Positions 33,500-41,628 of a DNA stretch of 64,000 nt are shown here, piece after piece. The stretch lies in contig NZ_WBXM01000008.1 of NCBI RefSeq assembly GCF_033042135.1, forward strand, positions 160,470 to 224,469, in the 5' to 3' direction. The stretch comes from Haloechinothrix sp033042135. GTDB lineage: Bacteria > Actinomycetota > Actinomycetes > Mycobacteriales > Pseudonocardiaceae. The notes beneath the pieces are model-generated. The model had not been told where the DNA came from and made no database searches. It saw nothing but the letters and a program-made list of their open reading frames with translations. The first letter of the stretch is position 1, and each line of letters opens with the position of its first letter. Position numbers and translations under genes: made by a program.

Positions 33500-33940
33500 A
33501 TGCGCATTCGTTTCGGCAAGGCCGTTCTCGCCGGCCTCGTAGGCACACTGGTGTTCGACATCGCCGGCCTGCTGATGAAACGCGAGTGGTGGGATACCCC
33601 CGCGATGCTCGGCACCAACCTCGATCTAGGTCTGGCCGGCGGAGTTCCCGCGCACTACGCGATCGGGATCGTTCTGGCGATCATTTACGCCGGGATCGCA
33701 CCGTCGCTTTGGGGCCCCGACTGGGTACGGGCCCTGATGTTCATGACTGTCCAGACCGTACTCGGAGTCTGGCTGTTCCTCCAGCCGCTGCTGGGGATGG
33801 GCATCGCAGGACTGGAAGCCGGGCCACTTGTCCCGGTGATATCACTCGCAGGCCACTGGGCGTTCGGCCTGGTATTGGCCGTGCTCTACCCGGTGCGACG
33901 GAGCGCATCCGCCGAGCAGGTCGCGACCGCGAACCGCTGA
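33500..33940 (+). CDS. Small four-helix membrane protein
   Basis: A 146-aa protein with about four membrane helices (GKAVLAGLVGTLVFDIAGLL, YAIGIVLAIIYAGIA, LMFMTVQTVLGVWLFLQPLL, AGHWAFGLVLAVLYPVRR). A conserved-looking HWAFG motif sits in the last helix, comparable to MGHVIFG in the protein at 7329-7793; both have a TGTC-N8-GACA palindrome upstream. GGAGCAGC precedes the ATG. The function is unknown. Confidence 0.78.
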   Translation: MRIRFGKAVLAGLVGTLVFDIAGLLMKREWWDTPAMLGTNLDLGLAGGVPAHYAIGIVLAIIYAGIAPSLWGPDWVRALMFMTVQTVLGVWLFLQPLLGMGIAGLEAGPLVPVISLAGHWAFGLVLAVLYPVRRSASAEQVATANR

Positions 33941-33956
33941 GCACCGGCCATCTCCG

Positions 33957-34092
33957 GTCACCACCCCAACCGAAGACGCTCCACGCCCGCTTCCCGCTTC
34001 CACGACACCGAACACCATGCGTCACCTACAGTTTCCGTTCGCACGTCGGCTGCGCCGACCCCCGCCCGGAAACTTGTGAATAACCCTCCGGG
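33957..34092 (-). repeat. 136-bp inverted repeat, left copy
   Basis: Reverse complement of 35865-36000 at roughly four-fifths identity (core 33999-34092). Both copies keep an outer stem AGTTTYCG/CGGAAACT and an inner hairpin GTCGGC-NNN-GCCGAC. Base changes fall in the 3-nt loop or keep pairing (C-G to U-G), as expected for a structured RNA or DNA element. Confidence 0.8.
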
Positions 34093-34094
34093 TT

Positions 34095-34121
34095 GGAATA
34101 CCTCCGATCACCGACCGGGTT
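34095..34121 (+). promoter_or_regulatory. Possible SigR-type promoter of the DUF302 operon
   Basis: GGAAT at 34095-34099 and GTT at 34119-34121 are 19 nt apart, one more than the sigma-gene promoter spacing. It lies upstream of the lipoprotein operon. Weak by itself. Confidence 0.35.
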
Positions 34122-34132
34122 ACGCAGCCGGT

Positions 34133-34158
34133 TGTCCCGCCGCTCTCGCGGCGGGACA
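34133..34158. other. Perfect hairpin before the DUF302 gene
   Basis: Arms TGTCCCGCCGC and GCGGCGGGACA around TCTC, 38 bp upstream of the TTG start. It could be an operator, an mRNA leader hairpin or a terminator. Confidence 0.55.
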
Positions 34159-34196
34159 GGTTCGTCAGATACATGTTCACCAACGGAAGGATCGTC

Positions 34197-34757
34197 TTGA
34201 GGAACTTCACAAGCACCGGTCGTCGATCTCGCGCGACCCGCCTCGTCATCGGCGCCGCCGCTGTGTCACTGGTAGCCGCGGCCTGCGGTACCGAGGACAC
34301 CGATTCCGACGAGCAGGAGGCGGCCGGTCAGGAGCAACCGCCAGCTACCGAGACCGAGGACGATCCGGGCGCGGCCGGGGCATTGCTGACGCACGTCTCG
34401 GAGCACTCGTTCGATGAGACGGTGGAGGGTCTGCAGGAGGCCACCTCCGAGGCCGGGATGATGGTGCTCGGCGACATCAACCAAGCCGGTGCCCTGGAAG
34501 CCACCGGCCTCGACCTCGACGGAGCCCACAGCTTCTTCATCGGCAACCCCGAAGCCGGGCAGAACTTCTTCGAGGCCACCCCCGGCATCGGCGCCGTCAT
34601 CCCCGTCCGCGTACACGTCTGGGCCGACGACGGCGGCACCACCCACGTCAGCTACTTCGACCCCGCACCCCTGTTCACCGCCGTCGACGACGACCTCGCC
34701 GAAGGCGGCCAGATGATGTCCGACATCGCAAGCGACATCGCGGGCGCCGTCGAGTGA
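34197..34757 (+). CDS. DUF302 domain lipoprotein (first of two paralogs)
   Basis: A 186-aa lipoprotein (VSLVAAACGTE lipobox) with a DUF302 domain (about 60-180: SFDETVEGLQEATSEAGMMV, then GLDLDGAHSFFIGNP and IGAVIPVRVHVW). TTG at 34197 is preferred because GGAAGGATC precedes it and it matches the GTG start of the paralog at 36353. DUF302 is a small alpha/beta fold of unknown activity. The stop overlaps the next GTG start (GTGA), so the membrane protein is co-translated. Confidence 0.83.
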   Translation: MRNFTSTGRRSRATRLVIGAAAVSLVAAACGTEDTDSDEQEAAGQEQPPATETEDDPGAAGALLTHVSEHSFDETVEGLQEATSEAGMMVLGDINQAGALEATGLDLDGAHSFFIGNPEAGQNFFEATPGIGAVIPVRVHVWADDGGTTHVSYFDPAPLFTAVDDDLAEGGQMMSDIASDIAGAVE

Positions 34758-35521
34758 CGATGGCGGCCCATCACGCGGAAGGGGCCGGTGTCACCGGCAT
34801 CGGTCGGGCTGTCGGGGACCTCACGATCACGGTGCTGGCCATTGTGGCCGCGACCCTCTCCGGCGCCCAGCTCTTCGCTATGGCCACTGCCGCACAGTCC
34901 GACTACCAGCAGCTGCTGCTGTCGGTAGGCATACCCGCGTTCGGGCTGTTGGTCCTTGTGACGGTACTGGCCTTGCTGCTGCGCTGGCGGCGTCCATCAC
35001 GGGCCATCGTGGTGGGCGCCGCCGCGGGGGCTGTTGCCACGGTGCCGCTGGAAGCCGTGCGGATCACCGGGTTCCGGGTATTCGGCTCGATGCCCGGCGA
35101 TCTACCGACACTGATCGGCATGCGTGCGGCCGACCGCATGATGGCAGGACCGAGCACGTGGTCGACTCTGCTCGGCTACACCGACCATTTCTGGAACGGT
35201 GCCGCGTTCGGCATCATCTATGCGCTGCTCCTCGGCGGGTTCCCTCACCGGTGGCGGGCGTGGTCGGGCGCCGTGCTTGGCGGCGGATACGGCGTCGTGC
35301 TGGGGATCGGGTTCGCTACCGGACCGGTGCCGCTCGCGCTCGGCGTGGGTGGCGTGTTCGGCACGGTCAGCGTGGTCGCGTTCCACACCACGGTCTACCT
35401 GGCGCACCTGGCTTTCGGGCTGACGCTCGGGGCTCTGGTGCACCGTTTCGGCAAAGATCTCGCACCGGCGTGGTCGCCGGTGCTCACCGTGCTGCGGCGC
35501 ATCCGACTGTCCGGCGGATGA
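34754..35521 (+). CDS. Polytopic membrane protein, unknown function
   Basis: A 255-aa protein with about six membrane helices (ITVLAIVAATLSGAQLFAMA, GIPAFGLLVLVTVLALLL, AIVVGAAAGAVATVPLEA, FGIIYALLLGGFPHRW, VYLAHLAFGLTLGALVHRFG). His residues occur in GYTDHFWNGAAFG and AHLAFG. No family is recognised. It is translationally coupled to the DUF302 lipoprotein (GTGA overlap) and followed by a small gene under an RBS hairpin. Confidence 0.78.
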   Translation: MTMAAHHAEGAGVTGIGRAVGDLTITVLAIVAATLSGAQLFAMATAAQSDYQQLLLSVGIPAFGLLVLVTVLALLLRWRRPSRAIVVGAAAGAVATVPLEAVRITGFRVFGSMPGDLPTLIGMRAADRMMAGPSTWSTLLGYTDHFWNGAAFGIIYALLLGGFPHRWRAWSGAVLGGGYGVVLGIGFATGPVPLALGVGGVFGTVSVVAFHTTVYLAHLAFGLTLGALVHRFGKDLAPAWSPVLTVLRRIRLSGG

Positions 35522-35529
35522 CAGTAGGG

Positions 35530-35584
35530 CCACCTCCGGAAGCATCCACCGTGTTCTCCCGAGCAACACCGCTTCCGGAGGTGG
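35530..35584 (+). promoter_or_regulatory. Hairpin sequestering a ribosome binding site
   Basis: Perfect 14-bp arms CCACCTCCGGAAGC (35530-35543) and its complement (35571-35584) around a 27-nt loop. The right arm contains the Shine-Dalgarno GGAGGTGG of the next gene. The left arm begins 9 nt after the upstream stop codon, so a ribosome finishing the membrane protein would open the stem. Confidence 0.65.
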
Positions 35585-35589
35585 TCACG

Positions 35590-35823
35590 ATGGACGCACT
35601 GCTGCGCGAGCTGGGAACGCTGCACCGCGCACGACCGGGTATCGAGTCGACCAGCTCCGAGGTCGCGGCGTGGTACGAGGCCAAGGCTGACGTGTTGTGG
35701 CGTATCGCAGCCACCGATACCACCCCTCGACAACTCGCCGACAGGTTCGCCGGGTTGGCCTCGCTCGCCGAGAAGCACGCCGAGCGACTGCGGCATTCCC
35801 AGGCGGATGCTCGGACATCCTGA
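35590..35823 (+). CDS. Small soluble protein, 77 aa
   Basis: Starts MDALLRELGTLHRARPGIES, with AAWYEAKADVLWRIAATDTT and a helical ending (LASLAEKHAERLRHSQADA). It is mostly helical, with no membrane segment or known domain. ATG at 35590 has a very strong ribosome binding site, itself buried in the 35530-35584 hairpin. An in-frame ATG at 35518 overlapping the previous stop is an alternative start. Confidence 0.65.
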   Translation: MDALLRELGTLHRARPGIESTSSEVAAWYEAKADVLWRIAATDTTPRQLADRFAGLASLAEKHAERLRHSQADARTS

Positions 35824-35864
35824 GCAGACGCTGCCGGCAGCGACACCACGACCCACCGGGGCGC

Positions 35865-36000
35865 CCCGGAGGGCTATTCACAAGTTTTCGGACGGGGGTC
35901 GGCATAGCCGACTCGCAGGCGGAAACTGCAGGTAAAGCATGATGTTCGGTCACGTGGACACAGGAAGCGGGCGCGAAGCGCCTCCGATTCGGGTGGTGGT
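35865..36000 (+). repeat. 136-bp inverted repeat, right copy
   Basis: Inverse of 33957-34092. Its core 35865-35958 has the outer stem AGTTTTCG/CGGAAACT and inner hairpin GTCGGC-ATA-GCCGAC. The two copies bracket 1.8 kb holding the DUF302 lipoprotein, membrane protein and 77-aa genes. Confidence 0.8.
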
Positions 36001-36048
36001 GGGCGACGGGCGGGAGAATAGCCCGACATATGAATAAGCGCGCCGGGC

Positions 36049-36064
36049 TGTCACCGGACTGACC
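36049..36064. promoter_or_regulatory. Near-match to the Crp-like palindrome
   Basis: TGTCACCGGACTGACC, one base off TGTC-N8-GACA, 288 bp upstream of the second DUF302 gene. Confidence 0.35.
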
Positions 36065-36352
36065 AACCTCGCGACCGGATCACTCCCCTCGGTGATACTG
36101 CTGGGGATCCTTCAGGTATCTATCCTGGTCATAGTCTTGCTCCGGCCAACGGCGCCGCACGTACCCATCACCGCGGTCGCACGCCCAACGGCTGAAGCGT
36201 AATGTTCCTTTCGTGTGCGTGCCACGTACCGGTGGCGGCACCGGCTTACCCGAACGGGCAGCAACACGCGATACCGGACCGTCACGCGTCGATGGTCGTG
36301 CGGTGTGGCTAGCAGACTTACGAAACTACAACGTCCCTATCGGAGGGTAGTC

Positions 36353-36910
36353 GTGCGGATCCCCACCAGGACTGGACGCCGGTCTCGTGCGACCGGCCTC
36401 GCCATCGGCACCTCGGTCATCGCGCTGGTGGCCGCGGCGTGCGGTACGGAGGAGACCGCAGCCGGGGATCGGGACGCAGGCGATCAGGAACAGGCTGCGG
36501 CGAACGACGCCAACGGTGATCCGGATGTGACCACGACCTTGATGACCTACATATCCGATCGGTCGTTCGGTCAGACCGTGGGACGGGTCGGCAGGGCCTC
36601 CTCCGAAGCCGGAATGGCGATACTCGGCGCCGTCAACCAGCAAGAAGCCCTCGAAGAACACGGACGCGACCTCGACGGAGCCCACAGCTTCTTCATCGGC
36701 GACCCCCAAGACGAACACGACTTCTTCGAGACCACCCCCGCCATCGGCACCGTCATCCCCCTCCGCATGCACATCTGGTCCCACGACGGCACCACCCACA
36801 TCAGCTACTTCGACCCCGCACCCCTGTTCACCGCCATCGACAACGACCTCACCGACCGCGGCGAAACCATGTCCGAGCTCGCAGCCGAAATCGCCGACGC
36901 GGCCACGTGA
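36353..36910 (+). CDS. DUF302 domain lipoprotein (second paralog)
   Basis: A 185-aa lipoprotein (VIALVAAACGTE lipobox) with a DUF302 domain (SFGQTVGRVGRASSEAGMAI, GRDLDGAHSFFIGDP, IGTVIPLRMHIWSHDGT, ISYFDPAPLF). It is closely similar to 34197-34757, especially over the last 90 residues. The GTG start has GGAGGGTAG. It has no coupled membrane protein, unlike its paralog. Confidence 0.85.
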   Translation: MRIPTRTGRRSRATGLAIGTSVIALVAAACGTEETAAGDRDAGDQEQAAANDANGDPDVTTTLMTYISDRSFGQTVGRVGRASSEAGMAILGAVNQQEALEEHGRDLDGAHSFFIGDPQDEHDFFETTPAIGTVIPLRMHIWSHDGTTHISYFDPAPLFTAIDNDLTDRGETMSELAAEIADAAT

Positions 36911-36945
36911 CGCCCGCGTAGCGCGGGATGCGTAACACGCCGGCG

Positions 36946-37845
36946 TCATACCGGATGAGGTGCGGCTCCGCCGTGCCGATGTGGCATGACGTTCCCGGCG
37001 GCGTCGCCGGACGGCACCCGGTCCGCGAGAAAGGATCGGGCGCTCTCCTTGCCGCGCTCGATGAGCTCTCCGGCGCGGGAGAAGTCCACGGGCGAGACGT
37101 CGAGCGGGCACGGCAGCGGGAGCACGGTCAGCTCGACATCGGCGGGTACCTGCCCGATGTCGGCGACCAGTCGCTGCTGCACGAGCACGCTGAGCGATTG
37201 CAGCACCACCCCCATGGCGCTGCCAGGTACCTCCTCCAGCGCGCACGCATACCCTGCGGACAGCACGTAGATGCGGCGAGCTCCGAGGCGCACCGCGTGG
37301 GACAGCGGGGTATTGTTCGTGACGCCACCGTCCACGAGCTTCCTGCCGTCACGCCGTACGGGCGGGAAGACCCCGGGGATCGCGGCGCTGGCGAGGATCG
37401 CGCTCACCGTCGACCCCTCGCTCAGCCGCACCTCCTCGCCGCTGAGCACATCGGTGGCGATCACCGAGAACGGGGTCGGCGCCTGGTCGAGGGTGTCGAA
37501 CTCCACCCATGTCTCGATCAGCTCCCGCAACCCCCTGGCGCTCACCAGGTGGGAGCTCCAGCCGAACACGCCGAACAAGCCGGTCAGCGGATTCACCGGG
37601 AAGATGTCCCGGCTGCGCAACGAACGCCAGACCTCGGCCAGCTCCTCAACCGCCGACACCGTGGGTGGACGGGATGCGATGAACGCGCCGTTGATCGCCC
37701 CGACCGAAGCCGCGACGATGGTCTCCGGGGCGATCCCGCGCTCGTACAGTGCCTGGAGCATCCCCACCTGCACAGCACCCGCCGTCCCACCGCCGGAGAG
37801 AACGAACGTCACCGGTCCACTGTCGTCCCGAGTCGCTGCCGCCAT
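36946..37845 (-). CDS. Patatin-like phospholipase (second paralog)
   Basis: A 299-aa patatin-fold serine hydrolase with VLSGGGTAGAVQVGMLQALY, nucleophile elbow AASVGAINGAFIASRP (Ser with a preceding Ala instead of Gly), and Asp in LVDGGVTNNTP. It matches 11307-12218 nearly end to end. A TGTC-N8-GACA palindrome lies 58 bp upstream; the other patatin has none directly upstream. Confidence 0.9.
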   Translation of the reverse strand: MAAATRDDSGPVTFVLSGGGTAGAVQVGMLQALYERGIAPETIVAASVGAINGAFIASRPPTVSAVEELAEVWRSLRSRDIFPVNPLTGLFGVFGWSSHLVSARGLRELIETWVEFDTLDQAPTPFSVIATDVLSGEEVRLSEGSTVSAILASAAIPGVFPPVRRDGRKLVDGGVTNNTPLSHAVRLGARRIYVLSAGYACALEEVPGSAMGVVLQSLSVLVQQRLVADIGQVPADVELTVLPLPCPLDVSPVDFSRAGELIERGKESARSFLADRVPSGDAAGNVMPHRHGGAAPHPV

Positions 37846-37903
37846 CGCTGCCTCCTTCCGGTCACCGGGAACAACCCGAACGGCTCGCGACCGGTACCGG
37901 AAC

Positions 37904-37919
37904 TGTCACCGCCCTGACA
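37904..37919. promoter_or_regulatory. Crp-like palindrome S7
   Basis: TGTCACCGCCCTGACA, 58 bp upstream of the second patatin gene. Confidence 0.7.
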
Positions 37920-37922
37920 CCG

Positions 37923-38459
37923 TTAGGGCAGGCTCGCCTGCGGCACGCCGACCACGAGCGTCACCACGTAGTCGCTCGGTGTGCCGGGCGGAAAGCCGAG
38001 CTGCGCGGGATCGGCGGGGTCCGGTTCGGGACGCAGGCAGACCGCAGCGATCCCGACCCCGCTGACGCGGTAGCTGAACACCGAGATCTCCGAGCTGCCC
38101 GTCATCCGGTCTGAGTTGGGCAACGTGTCGGTGTCGAGCAGCTCGACATCGGCGCGTAGCGGCAGCAGCGACGTCGGCACCAGATCGGCCACCGGGCTCG
38201 GCTCGCAGTCCCGCCCGTGCTCCGGGACCCATTCGACCGGGTCACTGGGCAGCTGCACCTGGATGTGCGCCCCGGACGGCACTGTTTGTGGCACCCAGGT
38301 GTTGTTCCACCACGGGAGGTTGTCCCGGTGTTGCTGGGTGAGGATGTAGGCCTCATCGGACTCCAGGGGTTGCCCCGGAAGCCCGTCTTGGGTATCACCG
38401 GTCGCCGTGACCAGTACGACGGCTCCCATTCCCGCGACAAGTGCGATGCGTGAGCCCAT
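37923..38459 (-). CDS. Secreted hypothetical protein following multicopper oxidase
   Basis: A 178-aa protein with an N-terminal hydrophobic signal (MGSRIALVAGMGAVVLVTAT). It contains NLPWWNNTWVPQTVPSGAHI, two Cys (GRDCEPS, AAVCLRPE) that may pair, and a VVTLVVGVP ending. No family is recognised. Its ATG is 1 bp after the multicopper oxidase stop, so it is translated with it and may be an accessory for that enzyme. Confidence 0.7.
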   Translation of the reverse strand: MGSRIALVAGMGAVVLVTATGDTQDGLPGQPLESDEAYILTQQHRDNLPWWNNTWVPQTVPSGAHIQVQLPSDPVEWVPEHGRDCEPSPVADLVPTSLLPLRADVELLDTDTLPNSDRMTGSSEISVFSYRVSGVGIAAVCLRPEPDPADPAQLGFPPGTPSDYVVTLVVGVPQASLP

Positions 38460-38460
38460 C

Positions 38461-40095
38461 TCAGGTCACCTCCCCTTCCGGGGAGATCAGCACGTTGCCC
38501 ATCATGCCGTTGTCCTCGTGCGGCAGAATGTGGCAGTGGTAGACGGTCTTGCCCGTGATGTCGGGGCGGAAGTAGGTCCGCATGGTCACCTCCCCCTTCG
38601 GGGGCAGCCGGAAGACATCCCACCAGATGCTCGGATCGGTCTCCCACGACGAATCACCCGGCGGGATGCCCTTCACGTCGACGATGCGGAACGGGTTCAC
38701 GTGGATGTGGAACGGGTGCTGGAAGACGTCCTCGTTGACCAGCCGCCACTCCTCGACGGTGCCCGCTTCGACCTCCTGGTCGATCCGGTCGTGCCGGTAA
38801 AGCTGGTCGTCGATGAAGAAGCGCACGCCCGCGCCGTCGTGGCCCGAGATGTCCCCGCTGAACACCAACGTGCGCCGTCGCGTGACCGGTAAGTCCGGCA
38901 CGGCGGGCGCGTCGACAAGCTCCCTGGGGATACGCCCCCCGGCAGTCGCGCCGTCGATCACCAGCGTGCCCAGCTGTACCGCCGGCCGCGCCCCACCCGG
39001 GTGTCCCTGGTCGTAGCGGCGGGCCACCACCGGATACCGGCCCGGATCTCCCGCGGTGATGATGAACTCGGCGCGGTTACCGGCGCTGAGCATCACCGAG
39101 TCCACCCGTTTGGGTCGCTCGAACGGGATCCCGTCCTGGCCGATCTTGTACAGCTCGTGTCCGTCGGCCTGCAACCAGACGGCGCGGTGCGGCGACGCGT
39201 TGAGCACACGCCACCGTTGCGCCTCGCCGGGGCGCATGTCGATCTCCGGGACCAGCTGGCCGTTGAGCGTGAAGGTCATGGTGGTCGGCACGGCGGGAAC
39301 GGAGGTGAACGGCACCTGGCCGCCTGAGGGCAGCACCATCGCGGTGGGGACCTCGCCGTCCTCGTTGAGCCACAGCTCGTTGATCACCATGGTGCGCTCG
39401 CGCATGTCGGCGATCTCGGGCACCCGGTCGATGTCGCCCTCCACGATCATCGGCCCGGACAGTCCGGCCCAGCCCTGATGCGAGGTCGAGCCGTGGAAGT
39501 GCGGGTGGTACCAGTGCAACCCGGCCGGCTGATCGTCCGGGATGTCGTAGACGTACTGGTGCCGCTGGCCGGGGTCGATGCGCAGGAAGACGTTGTCCGC
39601 ACGGCCCTCAGGGGAGACCTGCAGCCCGTGGGTGTGGATGTTCGTGGCCACCGAGGTCTGCGCCAACGTCTCGCCCTCGGCGAGGTGTCCAGCCGCGTGC
39701 GGCAGGCACTCCAACGGCCCTCCTGGGGAGTCCTCCCCCGGAGGCGGGGCGCACAGCGGTGGTGGCCCGTTCGGCGGGATCCCCATCGGGTGCATGTTGT
39801 TGCGCAGCAGCAGCCGCACTTGCTCACCGGGTCGGAAGCGCAGGATCGGGCCGGGCATCGTGCCGTTGTAGGTATCCACCGTGATCACGCGGTCCCCGAC
39901 CTCGACCCGCTCGGCGGCCATGTTCAGCTGATGATCGAGGACGCCACCGCTGCTGCGCACCTCAGGCAGGTCGCGCAGCGGCTCGCCCTCGACCCCGCTC
40001 ACCGGGCCGCTCGACGGCGACGCCGCCGAGCGCGGCACCACGAGCCCGCCCATCACGGCCAGCCCGGCGTTCTTCAGTACTGTCCTGCGGTCCAC
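38461..40095 (-). CDS. Multicopper oxidase, Tat-exported
   Basis: A 544-aa exported enzyme with twin-Arg signal VDRRTVLKNAGLAVMGGLVV. The four copper-binding stretches are in order: HTHG (NIHTHGLQ), HWYHPHFHG, HPFHIHVNPF and HCHILPHEDNGMMG, giving the T1 and T2/T3 sites. It oxidises a substrate while reducing O2 to water; substrates range from Cu(I) to phenols and bilirubin, and sequence alone does not choose. GTG at 40095 has AAGGAGTGGGTGAG upstream. It shares an operon with the small secreted protein. Confidence 0.93.
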   Translation of the reverse strand: MDRRTVLKNAGLAVMGGLVVPRSAASPSSGPVSGVEGEPLRDLPEVRSSGGVLDHQLNMAAERVEVGDRVITVDTYNGTMPGPILRFRPGEQVRLLLRNNMHPMGIPPNGPPPLCAPPPGEDSPGGPLECLPHAAGHLAEGETLAQTSVATNIHTHGLQVSPEGRADNVFLRIDPGQRHQYVYDIPDDQPAGLHWYHPHFHGSTSHQGWAGLSGPMIVEGDIDRVPEIADMRERTMVINELWLNEDGEVPTAMVLPSGGQVPFTSVPAVPTTMTFTLNGQLVPEIDMRPGEAQRWRVLNASPHRAVWLQADGHELYKIGQDGIPFERPKRVDSVMLSAGNRAEFIITAGDPGRYPVVARRYDQGHPGGARPAVQLGTLVIDGATAGGRIPRELVDAPAVPDLPVTRRRTLVFSGDISGHDGAGVRFFIDDQLYRHDRIDQEVEAGTVEEWRLVNEDVFQHPFHIHVNPFRIVDVKGIPPGDSSWETDPSIWWDVFRLPPKGEVTMRTYFRPDITGKTVYHCHILPHEDNGMMGNVLISPEGEVT

Positions 40096-40206
40096 CTCAC
40101 CCACTCCTTCGAGCCGCCTGGCAGTGCGTCTGCGTGCGCTTCCACGCGTACGTGACCATCCCGGTAACCTGCGGCGACGGCCGTGCATGCCACGTTCGCA
40201 CCAGAA

Positions 40207-41100
40207 TCACCCCTCCGGGTGGCCGATCAACCAGAGCACGGCCTCGGCGACGACCTCCGGTGCCTCGATCTGCGGGTAATGCCCCAGCTCCGGCAGCTCC
40301 ACCACCGGCGCGGACGGACGTAGCTGTCGCAGCCCTGCCAACACGTCGGTGGTGGCCACCGGGTCCTGGAGTCCCCACAGGAAGCTGACCGGTTGGTCCC
40401 AGTGCCGGATCGCGCCGTGCCAGCGGTGGGCGTACACCGCCCGCTCGCGGACGTACCGGCACAGCAGGTGAAGGATCCGGTGGCCGTTCTGCCGGGCGAG
40501 CAGCGCCCACTGTGCCTCGGCTTCGGTGCGGCCCAGCGGGTGCTCGGCGGAGAACAGCCTGCCGAACTGCCGCACGAACATCGGGCGGTTGGTCAGCCGA
40601 GCCACCAGCGGCCCCAGCGGGCTCAGCAACGCGCGCTGTGCAGGGCGCAGGCTGGCCCGCTCGATGATGATGCCGCCGTTGGATAGCACCACCCCTGACA
40701 GGTCGAAACCGAGTTCACCATCACGGTCGCGCGCCATGAGCTCGGTCGCCACCGAGGTCCCCATATCGTGTGCCACGAGGTACACCGGTTCCTCGGAGTA
40801 CCGCGCGAGTACCCACTCGACGACATCGGCGTGTTCGAAGAGCGTGTACCCGTGCGGGCGCGGCTTGTCGGAAAGCCCGAACCCGGGGAAATCCAGCGTC
40901 AACGTCGCACGGCCCGCGAGCCGATCGAGCACACCACGGAAGTCGTACCCACTACTCGGGTACCCGTGCAGGAACACCAGGCGCGGGCCCCTGCCCTCGG
41001 TGCCTTCGGTCGCGCGGACGAACACCCGCCCCTGGGGAACCGTCACCCACTGGCCGCCGCTGTGCCACTCGGCAACCGCCTGCTTCCCGGTCCGTGCCAT
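40207..41100 (-). CDS. Alpha/beta hydrolase, haloalkane dehalogenase/epoxide hydrolase-like
   Basis: A 297-aa hydrolase with oxyanion motif FLHGYPSSGYDF, Asp nucleophile elbow VAHDMGTSVA and a late His in ELGHYPQIEAP. An Asp at the nucleophile position places it with dehalogenases and epoxide hydrolases rather than serine esterases. A TGTC-N8-GACA palindrome lies 43 bp upstream. Confidence 0.88.
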   Translation of the reverse strand: MARTGKQAVAEWHSGGQWVTVPQGRVFVRATEGTEGRGPRLVFLHGYPSSGYDFRGVLDRLAGRATLTLDFPGFGLSDKPRPHGYTLFEHADVVEWVLARYSEEPVYLVAHDMGTSVATELMARDRDGELGFDLSGVVLSNGGIIIERASLRPAQRALLSPLGPLVARLTNRPMFVRQFGRLFSAEHPLGRTEAEAQWALLARQNGHRILHLLCRYVRERAVYAHRWHGAIRHWDQPVSFLWGLQDPVATTDVLAGLRQLRPSAPVVELPELGHYPQIEAPEVVAEAVLWLIGHPEG

Positions 41101-41143
41101 CCCGCGAGCCTAAAGCCCGGTCCGGCCCGGCACCGGTGCCTGC

Positions 41144-41159
41144 TGTCATGCCGCTGACA
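41144..41159. promoter_or_regulatory. Crp-like palindrome S8
   Basis: TGTCATGCCGCTGACA, between the hydrolase start (43 bp) and the 41194 start (34 bp). Confidence 0.7.
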
Positions 41160-41193
41160 CTGTGCGAGCGAAACCCGGACAGGGAATGCTGGG

Positions 41194-41628
41194 ATGGCCG
41201 GTAGACAACAGGGAAGGGACGGTGCTCGGGTGAGGCCACCATCGGACATGGTTGAACAGACAGCGCAGCAGCGGGTGGGAGAGACCGTGCGGCAGCGCCT
41301 TCCGGTGTGGCGCACCGGCCTCGCCGGTGGGCTGGTCGGCATCCTGTGCTGCGTCGGGCCGACCGTGCTGGCGCTGCTCGGCGTGGTCAGCGCGGGAACC
41401 GCGTTCGTGTGGGCCACCGAGCTCTACGACGGCTACGCCTGGTGGTTCCGGCTGGCAGGGCTGGCGGTGCTGGCGCTGCTGGTGTGGCTGAGCCTGCGCC
41501 GCCGCGACCAGTGCAGCGTCGCGGGCCTGCGCCGCTGGCGGTGGCGCCTGGCGGGGACGCTCGCCGTGGCCGTCGGCACCTATGTCGCGTTGTACGCGCT
41601 CACCACGTGGTTGGGGACCTTCGCATGA
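41194..41628 (+). CDS. MerT-like membrane protein with vicinal Cys pair
   Basis: About 144 aa with three to four membrane helices. GLVGILCCVGPTVLALLGVVS places a Cys-Cys pair followed by Pro in the first helix, as in MerT mercury importers. A second Cys follows in RRRDQCSVAG between helices. It differs from classical MerT in detail, so the substrate may be mercury or another thiophilic ion. Start choices are 41194, 41230 and 41248. The glutaredoxin gene overlaps its stop (ATGA). Confidence 0.65.
   Translation: MAGRQQGRDGARVRPPSDMVEQTAQQRVGETVRQRLPVWRTGLAGGLVGILCCVGPTVLALLGVVSAGTAFVWATELYDGYAWWFRLAGLAVLALLVWLSLRRRDQCSVAGLRRWRWRLAGTLAVAVGTYVALYALTTWLGTFA

Larger units (their letters stand above)
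35824..36352. other. 529-bp intergenic region without a confident gene
   Basis: Contains the right 136-bp inverted repeat, one near-match to the Crp-like palindrome at 36049, and an open stretch 36048-36206 encoding a hydrophobic peptide (SVILLGILQVSILVIVLLRP) without a clear ATG or ribosome binding site. This may be the remnant of a small membrane gene. Confidence 0.55.

Noticed and set aside
36048..36206. Hydrophobic peptide frame with a possible membrane helix
   Set aside because: No ATG or ribosome binding site in frame and a stop directly upstream; at best a remnant.
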